A stretch of 64,000 bases of DNA from Novosphingobium fuchskuhlense (GTDB lineage: Bacteria; Pseudomonadota; Alphaproteobacteria; Sphingomonadales; Sphingomonadaceae). The notes under the pieces are model-generated. The model worked only from the letters and a program-made list of their open reading frames with translations. It was not told where the DNA came from and ran no database searches. The stretch's first letter is position 1, and each line of letters begins with the position of its first letter. Where the stretch lies: assembly GCF_001519075.1 (NCBI RefSeq), contig NZ_KQ954245.1:248001-312000 (forward strand), written 5' to 3'. A program made the translations under genes and the position numbers. Positions 1-8,821 of this stretch are shown piece after piece.

Positions 1-715
1 CAGCGAGCTTGCCCGCCGCGCCCTTCTTGCCGATCGAGGCAGCAGTGACGCCGGAAAGAACCGGCGCGAGGTCGATCTTGGCATCCGCCGCGAGGAGCGG
101 GCGGACGTGGGCCTGAATGGCCCCGGAAATCATCAGCGCGGTGCGCGACTTGAGCTTCATCACTTCATCTCCGACTACTACGTCCGGCCCCGCACGCCCT
201 TCAATGACGAGTGCGACGTGGTTGCCCATGATCTCCCGCATTACACCGTCGTAACGCAAACCTTCTGGCGTTGTGCCCGGCGTCATGTCCGCGCGGTATC
301 GGTAAGCGCTTGAAAGCTCGCGCTTTCTGTCGGCTTCGATGGCGTCCTGCGCGGCTTGCTGCCAGATCACGAGGCTGTTCTTGAGAAATGTCCCATCGAA
401 CTCGGCATCGGTGCCGGTGGACCCGATGATCAGGTCTTCAGGCAAGCGTTCGGGCAGCACCGGCACATGTTCGGACAAGATTGGCAGGTTATTGAACGTG
501 TCCGCCGCGCTCGCCAGTTCGGCGGGATCGCGGTAGAGTTGAAATATCCGATCTGGATCAAGGCCCAGCTCCGCAGCGCCGGGAATTTCGCGCCCGTAAT
601 AGGGGCAGACATTGGCCTTCGAGATGTTCGACACCTCGACGTGCAGGAAACCATTGGCATCCCGGCTACGGGCCGATGGCGCGCGGTCCATGGCGAGAAG
701 AAGGGTCTGGGTCAT
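1..715 (-). CDS. DUF2213 phage protein, C-terminus cut by window edge
   Basis: Translation from the ATG at 715 runs without a stop to the window edge, giving at least 238 residues. The N-terminal half carries the family pattern I recall for DUF2213 (COG3566): an NVCPYYGREI segment, then TFNNLPILSEHVPV, then a SSAYRYRADMTPG stretch. DUF2213 proteins sit among head genes and are thought to act in prohead maturation as protease-like or scaffold proteins. The start codon overlaps the stop of the upstream gene (TAATG), so the two are probably translationally coupled. The part after position 1 is unseen, so completeness cannot be judged. Confidence 0.82.
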   Translation of the reverse strand, partial: MTQTLLLAMDRAPSARSRDANGFLHVEVSNISKANVCPYYGREIPGAAELGLDPDRIFQLYRDPAELASAADTFNNLPILSEHVPVLPERLPEDLIIGSTGTDAEFDGTFLKNSLVIWQQAAQDAIEADRKRELSSAYRYRADMTPGTTPEGLRYDGVMREIMGNHVALVIEGRAGPDVVVGDEVMKLKSRTALMISGAIQAHVRPLLAADAKIDLAPVLSGVTAASIGKKGAAGKLA

Positions 716-1434
716 TATGACAGCACCAAGCCGCGCTTGGTCATGACCAGCTTGCAGAAGTTGAAGATGTCCGCGATCTGCGCGTCGGTGAGGGCGGAGC
801 GGTGCTTCGAGACCATCGCGATCCGGCTTGTTCCTGAAAAGACAGCTGACCCAGCGCTGCCGCCAATTCTTTCGGCCACCGCAGAGTTGGTAACGCGGCT
901 AGCCGCAGAGTTGGTGACGGCTGCTGCCAGCACTCCACCATTGGCGGTATAGGTGCTCAGGACACCGCCGGTGTATTTCTGAGCAACAAAGACGAAGGCC
1001 GTCTGCGCCGCCGAGCCATAAAGCGTTCGGCTGACAAGCGTTGGGCCCGAGGCGACAACATGCGAAAGTGTCTGCAGGAAACCAGAACCGCTGACCCCGG
1101 AGTTCCACTGCCCCCAGACCGGGCGATCTGTGGTGTCCATCTTCTGAAAGATGGCGATCCGAGTAAAGTCCGTCGAAGCTGAGTCCAGGTCGTTGGTCTG
1201 GATGAAGTTAGCCGCTGCTGTCGGGTCTCCGGAGAAGGTTGCATAGCCGGCCGCGAAGGTGACGTTGGCGCCCACCGTGGCGTCCGCGCCGCCGCCCGGG
1301 ATCTGGTTGGTCTTTGACGTGTTTGCGTCGACACCCAGATAGTAGAGCGATGAGAGGTTGGTGGTGACGGGGTATGCCGAGATGTCGACGTAGTTGCTGA
1401 AAGTCACACCGGGAACGATGATGTCCAAGCCCAT
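715..1434 (-). CDS. Phage structural protein of unknown function, possibly LamG-like
   Basis: A 239-residue protein rich in Ser, Thr, Ala and Gly, with no signal peptide or membrane segment. It begins MGLDIIVPGVTFSN and alternates short hydrophobic and polar strands, as in beta-sandwich domains of tail and receptor-binding proteins. A concanavalin/laminin-G fold is plausible (the stretch around DSASTDFTRIAIFQK resembles one) but unproven. It lies 12 bp downstream of the SGNH tail fibre and overlaps the start of the DUF2213 gene. A role as a tail-fibre accessory or virion decoration protein is inference from position. Confidence 0.6.
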   Translation of the reverse strand: MGLDIIVPGVTFSNYVDISAYPVTTNLSSLYYLGVDANTSKTNQIPGGGADATVGANVTFAAGYATFSGDPTAAANFIQTNDLDSASTDFTRIAIFQKMDTTDRPVWGQWNSGVSGSGFLQTLSHVVASGPTLVSRTLYGSAAQTAFVFVAQKYTGGVLSTYTANGGVLAAAVTNSAASRVTNSAVAERIGGSAGSAVFSGTSRIAMVSKHRSALTDAQIADIFNFCKLVMTKRGLVLS

Positions 1435-1446
1435 GGCGGCGATCCT

Positions 1447-4098
1447 TTAATTCGAGAAGGGGTAGGAGAAGGCGACGAGCCAGCGGTTGCGTTGACCAAG
1501 ATCGCCGAGGTTGTCGCGGATATTGCCGCGCCACTTGTTTGCGTTGGTCGCGTCGGTGCCGGTGTCTGCATATCGAAGCGTGGCGCCGCTCGGGATCGCG
1601 GTGCTTGCCACGATCTTGATCGTATCCGGACCGATGATGGTCACCGAAGCAATCGTGAGCAGCGTGCCGCCGCTGTCATAGAGATTGAAGCCGTAGTTGG
1701 TCTGCGCGACCACCTGCGTCGTATCGACCAGCAGCTGCCCGGCGGCGACGTTGAACTTGACCAGCGCAATCTTGCCCTGGCGCTTGAGCGAGACAGGACG
1801 CAGCGGCTCGTAAGCCGTCTGGTCGATCACCGCGCGCTTGATCGCAAAGGCGAAGTCCCGACCGATGTCCGCCATGCCGGGCGGAAGGTAATGAATGTTG
1901 CTGCTGCTGACCTGCCCGTATTGGTAAGACGGGCCGGAGCAGTAGATATAGGGGTAGGTGTCCGCCGCACCGACATACCGCGTGTAGACGCCCCGCGCAG
2001 ACGCATTCGTAGTCCCGTCGGTGTTGATGCTGGGATATTGCTCCCAAGTGATCAGCGGCACTTCGCCCTGGCCTTGCACGATCGACTGCGCCTGCGTGCT
2101 GATGTAGGCACGCATGGCCTCAAGCTGCGTGGCGTAGGGCGTTGCGATTGCCGAGTTGCCCTGCAACCATGTCACGCAGAGTACGGCATAGGTCTTGCCC
2201 ATTGCCTGCGCGATGGCATAGCCGCGCGTGATCTGCTCGATCACCCGCTTCATGTAGATGCCTGCGGGATCGGCCAGATCCTCGATGTATTTGCTGCCCT
2301 CGCCGGGATACGAAACGAGCAGCTGAAACGCCTGATCGGTCATGGCCGTATTGTTCTCGGCAAGGATCAGGCGCTTGATTTCGTTGGCCATGGCGACAGC
2401 ACCAGTTTCGCCCACATTGGCCGTTGTGAACTCCGGCGTGCCGACACGCTGGTTCTCCACGGCCGGAACGAAAGATTGCAAGGCGGTCGCATCCTGGGCC
2501 ACCGAATACTGCTGACGGATGCCTTCGCCCTGAGCATTAAGGTTGAACATGAGCGTGTCGTAGGGCTGCGTCGTATTGATCACCGGGATCGCATCGAAGC
2601 CGCCAGCCCAGCTCTGGCCGTAGTAGATGATATGGTTGATCTCGGCCGGGAAAGCGCCGGGCTTGCGATCCGTCGTGGCGAGGAATGAGTTCTTGCGGAA
2701 CACGCTATCAGCGCTGAATTTCACCGCCTGTCCGCTAACCATGCGCGTGAGGCCGTTGGCGTCTACGTCGAAGACGACGTGATTGTTCGCATCCTTGATC
2801 GCCAGCGGATTGCCAGTGCTCGACTGAAATGCAGTTCCTCCACTGCCAATCTCGATGGTCGGAGCGGTCACCTTGGGAGTGATCAGGCGCACGAGCTCGG
2901 TGCTGCCGTCTGCATTGACCCGGACCACCACTCGCTTGCTTGCATCGCTGATGGTCAGCACTGTCCCAGAATTTTGAGCCAGAATTCCAGAAACTTGCGC
3001 CACCAGTGCTGATGCCGTCTGGCTGTCGAGGTCGCCAGTACGTTGCCAACCTGCAGGACTGGCCGAATAGGTGTAGTCGCCAGCATTGCTGACCGTGCCA
3101 CCAACGACTGGATCGGTGTGCGTCCCGGTATCGCTAGCTCGGACGCGAGCGCGGTCTCCGGCCAGCATGCCGGTTGCCGAAGCCAGTGCGCTCCATGTCG
3201 CGAATGGAATGGCGTTCTGCGAGCGCGCGAACGTCGATGCCAGCCATGCGCCAGAGGGCGACGTAACTTGTGTTCCGCCAAAGGGAGCAGAACCGAACGA
3301 TCCGGCATTGTTGCCGCAAAGCAGAAATTGCGAGCCGTCCGAGGACACGGCCCAATATTTTTGCTGGTTTGCAATGATCGCGCCGACCACCGCAGTAAGC
3401 GTGGTCCCGGCGGGCAACGTCGCACCGGTCGGGATCGTCACAGTCGGCGGGGTCGTTCCGGATCCCAAGCCCGTGTTGATGATATCCACTCGCGCTGTCG
3501 TGGCCGACGTAACGACGAGATTGGCAACCATTCCGGTAATCGACCCGCCGGAAAAGGTCAGCGGATAGGTGCCAACGGTCGCGCCAGTTATGGCCGTTCC
3601 GCCGATGGATACCGACGTCACGCCCTTCGGTAGCGTCGAGGCATAGGCATTATCGTAGATCGACATGCCCGAAACGACCGTTTGCACGGCACTGCCGACG
3701 AAGGCGCGATCAGAGGAGACCTGTAGCGCATCAGCTTGAGACAGTTCGGAATAGGCTTGCGCATCAAGCGCGGCAGCACGCGCGTCCGCTGTCAGCTGCA
3801 CCGAGTCCAGATCTACCGAAACAGGAACAAACGACACCTGAGCGCCGTTCTTGAGCGCGATCGCAACACCGCCATTGGACGAATACAGCACCTGCCGCAC
3901 GAGCTGGCTCGATGCCGACAGCCACGTGCCGCGCCCAACTTCCCACGCGCTCCCCTGTTGGATCGAATAGGAGTAGTCACGCCCGTTGATCAGCGCGTCG
4001 GTGCCGCGAAATCCCGTGACAGCCGAGCCCAGCTTGAGCGGCCCAGTACCCGTCGAAGTGATGTTGATCTTGACCAGGTCAACCAGCGAAGACGCCAT
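1447..4098 (-). CDS. Tail fibre with C-terminal SGNH/GDSL-type esterase domain
   Basis: An 883-residue protein. Residues 1 to about 100 resemble the N-terminal region of many phage tail fibres (GRDYSYSIQQG..WEVGRGTW..VLYSSNGGVAIAL). The middle is a Gly/Thr/Ser-rich shaft with repeated short beta stretches. From about residue 485 there is a hydrolase-like region with YYGQSW (presumed catalytic Ser about 496), WLQGNSA (block III-like) and NIHYLPPGM (presumed catalytic His about 736), in the order seen in SGNH/sialate-O-acetylesterase proteins. The likely role is host recognition plus removal of acyl groups from surface polysaccharide; the substrate is unknown. The start codon lies in a hairpin (see 4095-4123). 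Confidence 0.8.
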   Translation of the reverse strand: MASSLVDLVKINITSTGTGPLKLGSAVTGFRGTDALINGRDYSYSIQQGSAWEVGRGTWLSASSQLVRQVLYSSNGGVAIALKNGAQVSFVPVSVDLDSVQLTADARAAALDAQAYSELSQADALQVSSDRAFVGSAVQTVVSGMSIYDNAYASTLPKGVTSVSIGGTAITGATVGTYPLTFSGGSITGMVANLVVTSATTARVDIINTGLGSGTTPPTVTIPTGATLPAGTTLTAVVGAIIANQQKYWAVSSDGSQFLLCGNNAGSFGSAPFGGTQVTSPSGAWLASTFARSQNAIPFATWSALASATGMLAGDRARVRASDTGTHTDPVVGGTVSNAGDYTYSASPAGWQRTGDLDSQTASALVAQVSGILAQNSGTVLTISDASKRVVVRVNADGSTELVRLITPKVTAPTIEIGSGGTAFQSSTGNPLAIKDANNHVVFDVDANGLTRMVSGQAVKFSADSVFRKNSFLATTDRKPGAFPAEINHIIYYGQSWAGGFDAIPVINTTQPYDTLMFNLNAQGEGIRQQYSVAQDATALQSFVPAVENQRVGTPEFTTANVGETGAVAMANEIKRLILAENNTAMTDQAFQLLVSYPGEGSKYIEDLADPAGIYMKRVIEQITRGYAIAQAMGKTYAVLCVTWLQGNSAIATPYATQLEAMRAYISTQAQSIVQGQGEVPLITWEQYPSINTDGTTNASARGVYTRYVGAADTYPYIYCSGPSYQYGQVSSSNIHYLPPGMADIGRDFAFAIKRAVIDQTAYEPLRPVSLKRQGKIALVKFNVAAGQLLVDTTQVVAQTNYGFNLYDSGGTLLTIASVTIIGPDTIKIVASTAIPSGATLRYADTGTDATNANKWRGNIRDNLGDLGQRNRWLVAFSYPFSN

Positions 4099-4123
4099 GA
4101 GATGCTCCCTTGTAATCTCATGG
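4095..4123 (-). promoter_or_regulatory. Start-codon-sequestering hairpin of the tail fibre gene
   Basis: A perfect 9-bp inverted repeat (CCATGAGAT at 4095-4103, ATCTCATGG at 4115-4123) with an 11-nt loop. On the minus-strand mRNA the loop holds the Shine-Dalgarno sequence AAGGGAG, and the 3' arm contains the AUG of the 883-residue tail fibre. The hairpin would hide the start codon until opened. Confidence 0.55.
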
Positions 4124-4140
4124 TAGGGCGGAGCGCTGGA

Positions 4141-4920
4141 TCAGGTATCGAAGCCGGGAACGATGGGCACCGCGACACATCGGCAATTGATCAGCGTGCC
4201 GGGCCACACTTTCCCTTCGCCGTCGCCGAAATCGTGACCTTCGCGAATATCGTAGGCCCGCCCCGAGAACCGGACATGCGGTTCGCGCGGGTGCTTGCCG
4301 CCAGCGCTGTGCATCCACTTTGCTTTCGTGATGCCGAGCTCAAGATGCCGGGTGCGGGCCATGACGGCCGTCGCCTTGTTGTTCTGATCCCGCGCGATCA
4401 GCGATGCCCGGCGCCTCGTAATGCCGTAGCTTTTCTCCAGCGCCTTGGTGAGCGCGCCGAGATCGCGGCCTTGTGATACCGATTGGTTGACCAGCATCTC
4501 GACCTTGGTGAGGTGCTGGCTCGCGATGGACTTGATCAGTCCGACGTTTTCGGCGCGCACCGCGGCGAAAGCATCGCGCATGGCGGGCGTCATCTTGAAG
4601 CGAACCGACATGCCGCCCTTGCGCAGCATCTCCGCGAGTGCTCGATCACACCGGGCGCGGGTTTGGGTCGCGAAGTACTCGGCGAGGCTGTCGGCAAGGT
4701 CATCGAAGCGTCTGAGCCAGCGCCGGGCGATGCGCGACATGACGAGCTGCAGTTCCTTGGCCGGGATTTCGTCGGCGGCGATGACGGTTTCAGGCTCGCG
4801 CTTGTTCCAAGTCCGCTCGATCTCGCGCAGCAGCGTCCGGTGCATTTCAGCCAGCGCGGCCAGTACCCGCTGTTCGTATTTGATGCGGATCGGCGCGGCG
4901 GGGCGAATGGGCTTGAGCAT
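4141..4920 (-). CDS. Phage minor head protein, SPP1 gp7/Mu F-like
   Basis: A 259-residue protein, helical in its N-terminal two thirds. It ends in the typical C-terminal module of SPP1 gp7/Mu gpF proteins: WMHSAGGKHPREPHVRFSGR, then FGDGEGKVWPGTLINCRCVA (short NCRC cysteine motif). These proteins bind the portal/head vertex and aid DNA ejection. The position directly after the portal gene, with only 3 bp between, is the classical order. The length matches the shorter members of the family. It is co-transcribed with terminase and portal. Confidence 0.85.
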   Translation of the reverse strand: MLKPIRPAAPIRIKYEQRVLAALAEMHRTLLREIERTWNKREPETVIAADEIPAKELQLVMSRIARRWLRRFDDLADSLAEYFATQTRARCDRALAEMLRKGGMSVRFKMTPAMRDAFAAVRAENVGLIKSIASQHLTKVEMLVNQSVSQGRDLGALTKALEKSYGITRRRASLIARDQNNKATAVMARTRHLELGITKAKWMHSAGGKHPREPHVRFSGRAYDIREGHDFGDGEGKVWPGTLINCRCVAVPIVPGFDT

Positions 4921-4923
4921 GGG

Positions 4924-6441
4924 TCATTCCTTGCCCAGCAGCGGAAGCGTATCCTCTTCGCCCACCTCGAGCGGTTCGGGTTCCGGCGCAGGCCCGGTCA
5001 GGCGGCCAGCATAGAGCCCGCCTTCCTCATCGTTCAGCCGCTCGCGGGCTTCCTCCGGCGATACGATGCCAGCAGTGATGTAAGCCGAATCAGCTTCGGC
5101 GTCGGACTTGCGGATTGCCGCCTTGTCCGCGTCCGACATCTCCCACAGGCTTTCAAACTCGAAACCGATCTTGTCGTCGATCGCGCCGAACAGGCTCAGC
5201 TGCACGACCTCGAGCAAGGTCTTGAGCCCGGGCCCGATGATCTTTTCCTGATAGCCAGCAATCTTGTCGTAGAATGCCCTGATCTCTCCATCCGATGAGG
5301 CATTCAGGCCTGAAGGTGTGACACCAAGCAGGATCACCAGCGGAATGCCTGATACCGACGCGATCTGCTCAATGGCCTGCGACTGCAGCTTGTCGAGGCC
5401 CGCGATCGGCGCCGAGACGTTGCTGAACTCTTCGGTATCCTTGTCGATCGCGAATGTTCCGCGATTGCTGCGGGTTTTGTTGAACAGGTCGACCCGGTTG
5501 AAGAATTGTCGTTCCGCGCCAGCCACGCCGGTCAAGATTTGTTCCATGTCCGTTGCGAGCACCATGACCGAGAATGCATCGATCAGGTCCGACACCGACT
5601 GGCGAGTGCGCAGCCAGTTGTCGACGTAGGGCTTGATCATCTGGCTCAGGGCCACACCGCCGAACGCATAGGCTGGCTTCAACATGTTCGGCATCGGCCG
5701 ACCGACCATGGTCAGAAGGCGGGAGGCATGCACGATGTTGCCAGAGACGTACCAGGTCGAAGGATTGTAGAAATCTGGCGCGAGCGGGTTCTGCGCCGAG
5801 TATGCGCCGGGGTAACACCACATCGGTTCGACCACGCCGAGGCGCTGCAGGGGCCGTTCCGGGCCGATCTTCTTGCTGTCCAGCACCAGCGGGACCGGCA
5901 ACTCCTGCGGTTTGTCGAAGTCGCCGAAATCCATGAACAAATGGATGCGCCCGAAAAAGCATTCCTTTTCGACAGCTTCGCGGACCAAATGGCGCACGTC
6001 GAGCCGGTCCAGTTCAGCGATGATCTTGTCGACCTTGGCCTTGTCGCCAGTGACCTTGATCCACTTGCGGGTGCAGTGCTCCGCCCAGATCGAGGCGACG
6101 TGCCGATATTCCGCGCGCTGGCTCAGTTCGGCGAGATAGGGATAGCCGAGAAAGCCCAGCCCCTCATGAGCGCCTTGGTTCGTGGCATAGGAGATGAGCG
6201 CGTCGGTGGTTGGCACCGCGTCCATCGCCATACCCTCCGGTAGCGTTCCGGTCATGGGTGCCGCGCGTTGAAAGGTCATTTCGGGCAAGAAGATAGGCGA
6301 ATTGCCGCGCTCGGCCTCGTACAGCGCGGCTTGGCTGACACGCATCTCGCGCGCGGTTTCAATGACCGTCAGGGCTTGAGGCTGCGTTGCGGTGGTCGAA
6401 TTCCAGAAGGCGCGCCACGCGGCACGAATGCGGCCAAACAT
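4924..6441 (-). CDS. Phage portal protein, DUF1073 family
   Basis: A 505-residue protein forming the dodecameric DNA channel at the head vertex. Family features I recognise: AEHCTRKWIKV near residue 115, EKECFFGRIHLFMDFGD, HASRLLTMVGRPMPN, DAFSVMVLATDM and the C-terminal ASVSGIPLVILLGVTPSGLNASSDGE segment. The ATG at 6441 was chosen over a GTG at 6468 because it overlaps the upstream stop by one base (TGATG) and begins with MFGRIRAAWRAFW. Some DUF1073-type entries in databases have also been linked to the anti-CBASS Acb1 fold, but the full portal length and head-gene context argue for portal here. Confidence 0.88.
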   Translation of the reverse strand: MFGRIRAAWRAFWNSTTATQPQALTVIETAREMRVSQAALYEAERGNSPIFLPEMTFQRAAPMTGTLPEGMAMDAVPTTDALISYATNQGAHEGLGFLGYPYLAELSQRAEYRHVASIWAEHCTRKWIKVTGDKAKVDKIIAELDRLDVRHLVREAVEKECFFGRIHLFMDFGDFDKPQELPVPLVLDSKKIGPERPLQRLGVVEPMWCYPGAYSAQNPLAPDFYNPSTWYVSGNIVHASRLLTMVGRPMPNMLKPAYAFGGVALSQMIKPYVDNWLRTRQSVSDLIDAFSVMVLATDMEQILTGVAGAERQFFNRVDLFNKTRSNRGTFAIDKDTEEFSNVSAPIAGLDKLQSQAIEQIASVSGIPLVILLGVTPSGLNASSDGEIRAFYDKIAGYQEKIIGPGLKTLLEVVQLSLFGAIDDKIGFEFESLWEMSDADKAAIRKSDAEADSAYITAGIVSPEEARERLNDEEGGLYAGRLTGPAPEPEPLEVGEEDTLPLLGKE

Positions 6442-6731
6442 CAGGCCGCGACCTTTTCCCCGGTCCACTGCATTTTCGCGCCGCTGCCATCAATCCACCA
6501 TAGACGGCGCTTGCCTTCATCCGTGGTGTTCTCGTTGACCTCAGGAGCAGGGTATCCATGCGATTGAGCGTGTCGCGCGATCATCAGGCGTCCCGCTTCC
6601 AGCCAGAGATCATCTTCGGTCATCTGATTCATGTCAGACTTCAGGAGCGGCTTAAACTCGCTGACTGCTTTCGGGGGATGGATCATGTCGAGGCCCTCGC
6701 TGCGAACGTGTAATCCCATGGTACGCCGCAC
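6441..6731 (-). CDS. Small phage protein of unknown function between portal and terminase
   Basis: A 96-residue soluble protein with no recognised family. It lies between the terminase large subunit and the portal on the same strand, and its stop overlaps the portal start. The GTG at 6731 has GAGG only 2 nt upstream, so the in-frame ATG at 6719 (MGLHVRSEG) or at 6686 (MIHPPKAV) may be the true start. The tail is Trp-rich (RRLWWIDGSGAKMQW). Confidence 0.6.
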   Translation of the reverse strand: MRRTMGLHVRSEGLDMIHPPKAVSEFKPLLKSDMNQMTEDDLWLEAGRLMIARHAQSHGYPAPEVNENTTDEGKRRLWWIDGSGAKMQWTGEKVAA

Positions 6732-6752
6732 TGCCTCGTGGTAGGCAGACGC

Positions 6753-6908
6753 ATGGTTCTCACCTTACGCGAGCTGCTTGAGGCAGCGCTTGCGCATCTC
6801 GAGCTTGAAGCCCGGGAGCCGCGCGAGGCCATGCTGAGCGAGGAAGAGCAGGAGGCAATTGTCGCCGCCTTGGCGAAAGCTACGCAGCCGCCAGAGCATC
6901 GGGACTGA
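6753..6908 (+). CDS. Possible 51-residue protein on the strand opposite the head operon
   Basis: ATG at 6753, TGA at 6906. The translation is acidic and helical (MVLTLRELLEAALAHLELEA, then MLSEEEQEAIVAALAKATQ). It occupies the otherwise empty 148 bp between the terminase large subunit and the next gene, and overlaps the last codons of terminase on the other strand. No clear Shine-Dalgarno or promoter is visible. Its sequence reads like a real helical protein, but chance cannot be excluded. Confidence 0.3.
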   Translation: MVLTLRELLEAALAHLELEAREPREAMLSEEEQEAIVAALAKATQPPEHRD

Positions 6909-8403
6909 TCATCATACCGCGGCGCCCCGGCGCGAAAGCCATCACGAAAGCATCGGCAAGGTTGGGGGAGGGCTGGGCCCCGCCGACGCGGTTCGACTTC
7001 GCCAAGTCCTTCTTGCTTTCAACCTTGACGCGGCCGGCGTTGTCGAAGTCACGCTTGGGCGTGCAGAGTTCGTCGATCAGCTGGTTGAGGTGCGGCATCG
7101 TGCTGTCGATAAAGACAAGCTCGTCCTGGCTCGGCACCTGGCCACCGTTGACCGCGTTGAAGGTCGCCCGGAACCGATCCGCGAGAAGCCACCAAGCCTG
7201 CGCCTTGAGGTTCGCGAAGAAGTCTTTGTTGGTGCGTGGCGGGTGCGAGCGCGCGTAGATCGAATCGGGCCGGAACACGGCTGCACCAGCATTGAACCCG
7301 GTATGGCGAACAGTTCGGTGCTGCGTATCCCCGGCGTTCAGTTCGTTGATCTTGGCACCTGTCATCGCACCGACGCCGATGCTGTCGAACATGATTTCCG
7401 CGTCGTGCTCCAACGCAAGGTTCCAGACGCGCGTCGCCGACTTGAGCAGCTCATGCTCCCCGGCCTTCCAGAGGTCGGCGTGGTAGGCGAGCGCGCCATG
7501 CGCTGCGATTGCTGCATTCTTGTCCGCGCCGCCATCGGCAACGTCGAAGCCGATGCGTTTTTGCCCAACGGGCGCGATACCGAGCTTCTTGTGCGCATCG
7601 ATCGCGGCCATGACCCACGAGCGCTTGATCACTGCATCGTCGTCGTCGTCGCGCGGGACGCCAAGGTAGATGTGCTCGAAATCAGCCTCGTCTTCTGCGC
7701 GAGCCGCAGCGATCAGATCCAGCATGGTCTGCGAGAGAAACGGGTTTTCGTCGAAATTGATCTGCCGCACCAGCGTTCCCGGCGGCGGGTTCACCACAAA
7801 GCGGCGCCAGGCAAAATCGGTGCTGAGCTTGGGATTGAATATGATCCAGAACTGCGAGCTGTCCTTGCGCAGCGTAGGGTTCAGGATTTCCCATTGCTCC
7901 GCGGTGAGGGCATGAGCCTCTTCAAGCCAGCAGATATCAATGCTCTCGAGCGACTTGATCTCGGAAATGTGCCGCCACAGGCCGTAGAACAGAAACTCCG
8001 AGCCGGTCCGGCGGTGCACGATCTTGTTGTCGAGGACGCGGAATTGACGCTGCAGCCCGAAACGCTCGATCTGGATCTTGAGCAGCGAGTAGACCGATTC
8101 CTCGATCTTGTTTTGAAACTGGCGGGCGCAGAGGACGCGGATGCGGTAGTTGCAGGCGAGGTAGATGATGAACCCCGCCGCGTCCCATGATTTCGACGAT
8201 GCCCGGCCGCCGTAGAGGATCCGGTTGCGGATCGGCTCGCCGTTGCCGTTGCGCTTAGCCAGCCAGAACGGCTTCAGCACTGGATTGAGCGTCGGTCCGC
8301 GATTGTGGCCGATCTCGGCCTGCGCGACTGGAGCCGCCTGTGGGTCAGGCGTTCCGCTGATCAGCTTCCTTGGCCGTTTCGCGCGAGGCTTGGCGACAAC
8401 CAT
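6880..8403 (-). CDS. terL: Terminase large subunit, PBSX-type
   Basis: A 507-residue DNA-packaging motor. The ATPase domain has a Walker A-like GGRASSKS (65-72), a Walker B IDICWLEEA (155-163, DE-type glutamate) and the FNPKLSTDF coupling region. The C-terminal nuclease domain shows acidic clusters in RIGFDVADGG, MFDSIGVGA and LADAFVMAF, typical of the RNase H-like fold. The first 60 residues are basic and Pro-rich. It is immediately downstream of the small subunit (6-bp gap) and complete. Confidence 0.93.
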   Translation of the reverse strand: MVVAKPRAKRPRKLISGTPDPQAAPVAQAEIGHNRGPTLNPVLKPFWLAKRNGNGEPIRNRILYGGRASSKSWDAAGFIIYLACNYRIRVLCARQFQNKIEESVYSLLKIQIERFGLQRQFRVLDNKIVHRRTGSEFLFYGLWRHISEIKSLESIDICWLEEAHALTAEQWEILNPTLRKDSSQFWIIFNPKLSTDFAWRRFVVNPPPGTLVRQINFDENPFLSQTMLDLIAAARAEDEADFEHIYLGVPRDDDDDAVIKRSWVMAAIDAHKKLGIAPVGQKRIGFDVADGGADKNAAIAAHGALAYHADLWKAGEHELLKSATRVWNLALEHDAEIMFDSIGVGAMTGAKINELNAGDTQHRTVRHTGFNAGAAVFRPDSIYARSHPPRTNKDFFANLKAQAWWLLADRFRATFNAVNGGQVPSQDELVFIDSTMPHLNQLIDELCTPKRDFDNAGRVKVESKKDLAKSNRVGGAQPSPNLADAFVMAFAPGRRGMMISPDALAAA

Positions 8404-8409
8404 GGGCGA

Positions 8410-8811
8410 TCAACCGGCCTCACCGTCCTCGCCGTAGAAGTGACCGAGACCGGACGCGATGTTGACGTTGACCTCTGTGCCCGCAGCTTCCTTGAACGCT
8501 GCCACGTCAATGTGCTTGCCGCACATTTCGAGCGCGCGCAGAGCGTTCTTGCGATCGTTTTCGGCATGGGCTTCTTCGAAAACCTGAGCAGCCTTTTCGA
8601 GCACCCATTGCGCCGTGATCTTGGTCGCTTCGGCACGCTCCTCCTTGGCTTTGGTAATAGCGGCGGCAACCATAGCATTCGATAACAGGCGGCTTGACTG
8701 CTCTTGTGCCGTCCGCGCGCTGTAGCCCGCCCGGATCGCCGCCTGCGTCGCGTTCAGATCGACGAGGTATTCTTCAACAAATCGCAGTCGTTTCGGGGTG
8801 AGCGTGGCCAT
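8410..8811 (-). CDS. terS: Terminase small subunit
   Basis: A 133-residue DNA-recognition subunit. The N-terminal stretch MATLTPKRLRFVEEYLVDLNA, followed by TQAAIRAGYS, is the characteristic Terminase_2 helix-turn-helix. The rest is a helical oligomerisation domain. The ATG at 8811 is preceded by AAGGTGAAGATT; an upstream in-frame extension to 8883 lacks this signal and is not family-like. Paired with the large subunit at 6880-8403. Confidence 0.9.
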   Translation of the reverse strand: MATLTPKRLRFVEEYLVDLNATQAAIRAGYSARTAQEQSSRLLSNAMVAAAITKAKEERAEATKITAQWVLEKAAQVFEEAHAENDRKNALRALEMCGKHIDVAAFKEAAGTEVNVNIASGLGHFYGEDGEAG

Positions 8812-8821
8812 AATCTTCACC

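Noticed and set aside
1492..2688. 398-codon plus-strand frame
   Set aside because: Shadow of the tail fibre; no domain and no ribosome site.
4924..6441. Anti-CBASS Acb1-type protein
   Set aside because: DUF1073 annotations sometimes include this name, but the 505-residue length, portal motifs and position between terminase and minor head protein indicate a portal.
6859..8190. 443-codon plus-strand frame
   Set aside because: Shadow of the terminase large subunit, which has Walker motifs on the minus strand.
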